DNA of 64,000 nucleotides, taken from assembly GCF_000156175.1 (NCBI RefSeq), contig NZ_GG692710.1:388675-452674 (forward strand), written 5' to 3'. This DNA is from Collinsella intestinalis DSM 13280 (lineage in GTDB: Bacteria > Actinomycetota > Coriobacteriia > Coriobacteriales > Coriobacteriaceae). Positions 62,388 through 64,000 of the stretch are shown in pieces (position 1 is the first letter of the stretch; each line of letters begins with the position of its first letter). The notes under the pieces are model-generated. The model was not told the origin of the DNA. It worked only from the letters and a program-made list of their open reading frames with translations, and ran no database searches. Both the position numbers and the translations under genes were made by a program.

Positions 62388-62420
62388 TGCAAAAGGCCTT
62401 CGGTTTCCCGGAGGCCTTAA
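62388..62420 (-). terminator. Terminator after the tRNA fragment
   Basis: On the minus strand AAGGCCTCCGG and CCGAAGGCCTT form a stem around GAAA, followed by TTTGC. Its presence suggests that the fragment was once the 3' end of a real tRNA gene. Confidence 0.75.
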
Positions 62421-62426
62421 ATCTCA

Positions 62427-62455
62427 TGGTGGAAACGAGGGGACTCGAACCCCTG
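62427..62455 (-). pseudogene. 3' fragment of a tRNA gene (probable integration-site copy)
   Basis: On the minus strand the T-arm AGGGG-TTCGAGT-CCCCT, the 3' acceptor strand CGTTTCC, discriminator A and CCA are perfect. Upstream there is no D-arm with GG, no anticodon stem, and no matching GGAAACG at 60-100 bases. So only the 3' part of a tRNA is present. A plausible cause is a tRNA-targeting integrase, which leaves such a partial copy at one end of the integrated DNA. The amino acid cannot be told. Confidence 0.65.
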
Positions 62456-62672
62456 GCCTCTTGATGCCTGGAAGTCCGATTGACCTCAAATCCGTGCGAA
62501 AAGACGCATTCAGGGCAATTCCGGGTAAACGCGAAAACCGACGCAACGCAAATTCTGCAATCGCAGCGATTCCTGCGAGAGGGAGTATACCACGCAATCG
62601 GCGCAGAGGGCCGTCGTGATTGATAGGTGCTTAATCCGCACGGAAGGCCTCGGTTGGGCGCGGCGGTGCCGA
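62456..62672. other. Gene-free stretch at a probable element boundary
   Basis: I found no convincing gene here. The part next to the tRNA fragment is A/T-richer and holds short repeated pieces such as TGCG/CGCA pairs. From ~62640 on the DNA becomes clearly more G+C-rich than the rest of the window. This fits the attachment-site end of an integrated element. Confidence 0.5.
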
Positions 62673-63938
62673 TCAGGCGACCTGGTGCCGACACCAGCGA
62701 CCCAGGGCGAGGGGGACGCCGACCGCGACGAGGGCGCCGTAGACGAGGGCCGCCATGCCGATGAGGTCGAGCACGACCGGGCCCACCGGGTAGGAGAACA
62801 GCGCGGCGAACATGTCGAACGGCGACTGCAGCCCCATGGGGAACAGCGTGAGGATGTGGCGCAGCACCCCGACGCCGGCCGACGGGAGGAGGCCGGTCAC
62901 GAACAGGACGACCACGTCGGTCACGATGATGGCGAGCGTGGAGGGCGTCGACGCGGAGAGTGCGAGCGTCAGGGCGAGCATCCCGAGCATGACGAGGTAG
63001 AAGATGCCAATGTACAGCGCGGCGGCCTGCGCCATCGTGAGGTTGTAGGGCGAGGCCAGAGCATAGTTCTGGATCGCGAGGTCCGCCCCTCCGGCACCGT
63101 AGAAGGCCAGGGAGACGCCGCAGACGATGGCGGCGCCGGCCGCGAACAGGGCCGTGGCGTAGAGGGCGGCGGCCGCGAGCTTCGCGGCCACGAGTCTGCC
63201 GCGCCCGTTTAGGGACGAGAGGAGGACCGCATCGGTCCCCTCGCGGTACTCGGAGGCGAACAGGGGCGTCACCGTGACGCAGGCGGCGAAGATGGCGAAG
63301 ACGAGGAACGCCGTGCAATCGAGGATGTTGTCCCAGCCGCCGGACCACCCGTATCCGATGGGCTCAGCCACGCCGGCCTCCTTCTCGGTCCAGAACGCGC
63401 GTTCGGCCGGCGAGTAGACCCACTCCCCTCCCATCCCCTCGTCGAGGGAGTCCTGCAGGCTGGCCGCCAGGGCGCCGTAGAAGTCGAGCGCCATCTCGGG
63501 GGTAACGCGGAAGGCGTACTGGTAGGGCTCCAGGCCCCTGACCGCCCAGGGCTTGAGCAGCGTGATGTAGTACGGATCGTAGAGCTCCAGGCGCGTCGCC
63601 TCGTCGTACGCCTCCGCCACGGCCTCGTACGCGGCTGCGTCAGACATCTCCGCGAGCTCCTCGGGGTTGAGCCTCTCGTAGGCGATCTCCTGATAGCGGG
63701 CGATGTCGGCGGCCACGCGCTCTGGCGTGAGCTCGCCCGCGCGGGCCTCGGCCACCTCGCGGCGGTGCGCGATGGCCTCAGGCCCCGAGAGGATCTCCCC
63801 GATGTTGCCCTCGGCCCTGGCCTGCATCACGTTGAGCGCCATGACGGCGACGAGCATGACGATCGCGCCGGCGTTCGCGGCGACGGCCACGCGGCGGGTA
63901 AGCATCTTCTTGAGCTCGAACTTGATAAGGCTAAGCAT
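62673..63938 (-). CDS. ABC-2 type transporter permease
   Basis: It has a short cytoplasmic start (MLSLIKFELKKMLTRR), a first membrane helix (~17-38), then a ~150-residue outside part. About five more helices lie in the C-terminal half, the ABC-2 permease layout of export or bacteriocin-immunity systems. The length is 421 residues. I chose the ATG at 63938 because GGAGGT lies 7 bases upstream; a GTG three codons earlier is in frame. G+C content looks far above that of the rest of the window. The matching ATPase probably lies beyond the right edge. Confidence 0.8.
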   Translation of the reverse strand: MLSLIKFELKKMLTRRVAVAANAGAIVMLVAVMALNVMQARAEGNIGEILSGPEAIAHRREVAEARAGELTPERVAADIARYQEIAYERLNPEELAEMSDAAAYEAVAEAYDEATRLELYDPYYITLLKPWAVRGLEPYQYAFRVTPEMALDFYGALAASLQDSLDEGMGGEWVYSPAERAFWTEKEAGVAEPIGYGWSGGWDNILDCTAFLVFAIFAACVTVTPLFASEYREGTDAVLLSSLNGRGRLVAAKLAAAALYATALFAAGAAIVCGVSLAFYGAGGADLAIQNYALASPYNLTMAQAAALYIGIFYLVMLGMLALTLALSASTPSTLAIIVTDVVVLFVTGLLPSAGVGVLRHILTLFPMGLQSPFDMFAALFSYPVGPVVLDLIGMAALVYGALVAVGVPLALGRWCRHQVA

Positions 63939-63999
63939 GTCGGCCACCTCCGAAATGGGCGCCGCGGCGTCCGCGGCGATCGGCGTCGGCGGGCCCGGC
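63931..63999 (-). CDS. Possible C-terminal end of an upstream gene (partial)
   Basis: A minus-strand frame open from the right edge ends in TAG at 63931-63933, overlapping the permease start by 8 bases (ATGCTTAG). Such an overlap is typical of a coupled ATPase-permease pair. Only 22 codons (Gly/Arg/Ala-rich) are visible, so no family can be named. Confidence 0.3.
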   Translation of the reverse strand, partial: AGPADADRRGRRGAHFGGGRHA

Positions 64000-64000
64000 G

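Noticed and set aside
62427..62522. A 96-base tRNA-Sec or long-variable-arm tRNA ending at the CCA of the fragment
   Set aside because: A GGAATTG at the right distance pairs only partly with CGTTTCC. There is no D-loop GG and no anticodon stem.
62427..62800. tmRNA 3' end
   Set aside because: The acceptor could pair with GGGGACG, but no such 5' end and no tag-peptide frame lie ~350 bases upstream.

Overview
The window comes from a high-G+C member of the Coriobacteriia, most likely Collinsella or a close relative. Two things suggest this. Gene families of actinobacterial type are present: a GarA-like FHA protein beside a MerR regulator, and LexA boxes of the CGAACAnnnGTTCG type. Gene order, however, is often of the Firmicutes kind: pgsA-cinA-recA-recX-rny-spoVS-miaB-miaA-hflX-lexA, and scpA-scpB-rluB-cmk-plsC-ispH. 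I assigned the organism from family and synteny only; no database was searched. Almost everything is core housekeeping DNA, densely packed, with many overlaps of 1-14 bases between stop and start codons.

Left part (1-25.8 kb), mostly plus strand. The tail of an unidentified gene is followed by rplU-rpmA-obg-nadD-yqeK-rsfS (ribosome assembly, NAD synthesis). A GT8 glycosyltransferase and dinB follow on the minus strand. Then come rpsP-khpA-rimM-trmD-lepB, glyQ-glyS, the PPDK regulator and ppdK, rnj-ftsK-rodZ-like, yajQ-rimO-pgsA and a short cinA.

Middle (25.9-41.8 kb). recA-recX, rny, an uncharacterised GHKL ATPase, spoVS, miaB, miaA and hflX are on the plus strand. lexA lies opposite a LysM membrane protein across a promoter region with three LexA boxes. 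nrdR, dut, a purine permease, an MGDG-synthase-like glycosyltransferase, trxB and a DegV protein follow.

Right part (41.9-62.4 kb), almost all minus strand. It holds apt, FHA (GarA-like)-MerR, a CDP-alcohol phosphatidyltransferase, tRNA-Pro, coaBC, a coiled-coil zinc-ribbon protein, a Nif3 protein, a cysteine desulfurase, rpe, gpsA, plsY and der. Next are a PDZ/radical-SAM protein, ispH, plsC, cmk, rluB, scpB, scpA, a site-2 protease, a small membrane protein and an ABC-F ATPase. Two intact tRNAs and a 3' tRNA fragment follow, each with its own terminator.

Right edge (62.4-64 kb). The tRNA fragment is followed by a gene-free stretch and then by visibly more G+C-rich DNA with an ABC-2 type permease. 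This looks like the end of an integrated element.

The most unusual signals are non-coding. Two inverted copies of a hairpin element (52633-52705 and 52774-52858) have different stem sequences that keep their pairing, while the loop and internal-loop bases are conserved. A second family of short hairpin repeats, with a conserved TGCACCCG loop, occurs near 990-1127 and 5397-5431; one copy supplies the dinB stop codon. Other leads are a probable SOS division inhibitor beside lexA, the GarA-like protein, the GHKL ATPase between rny and spoVS, and the tRNA-associated integration scar.
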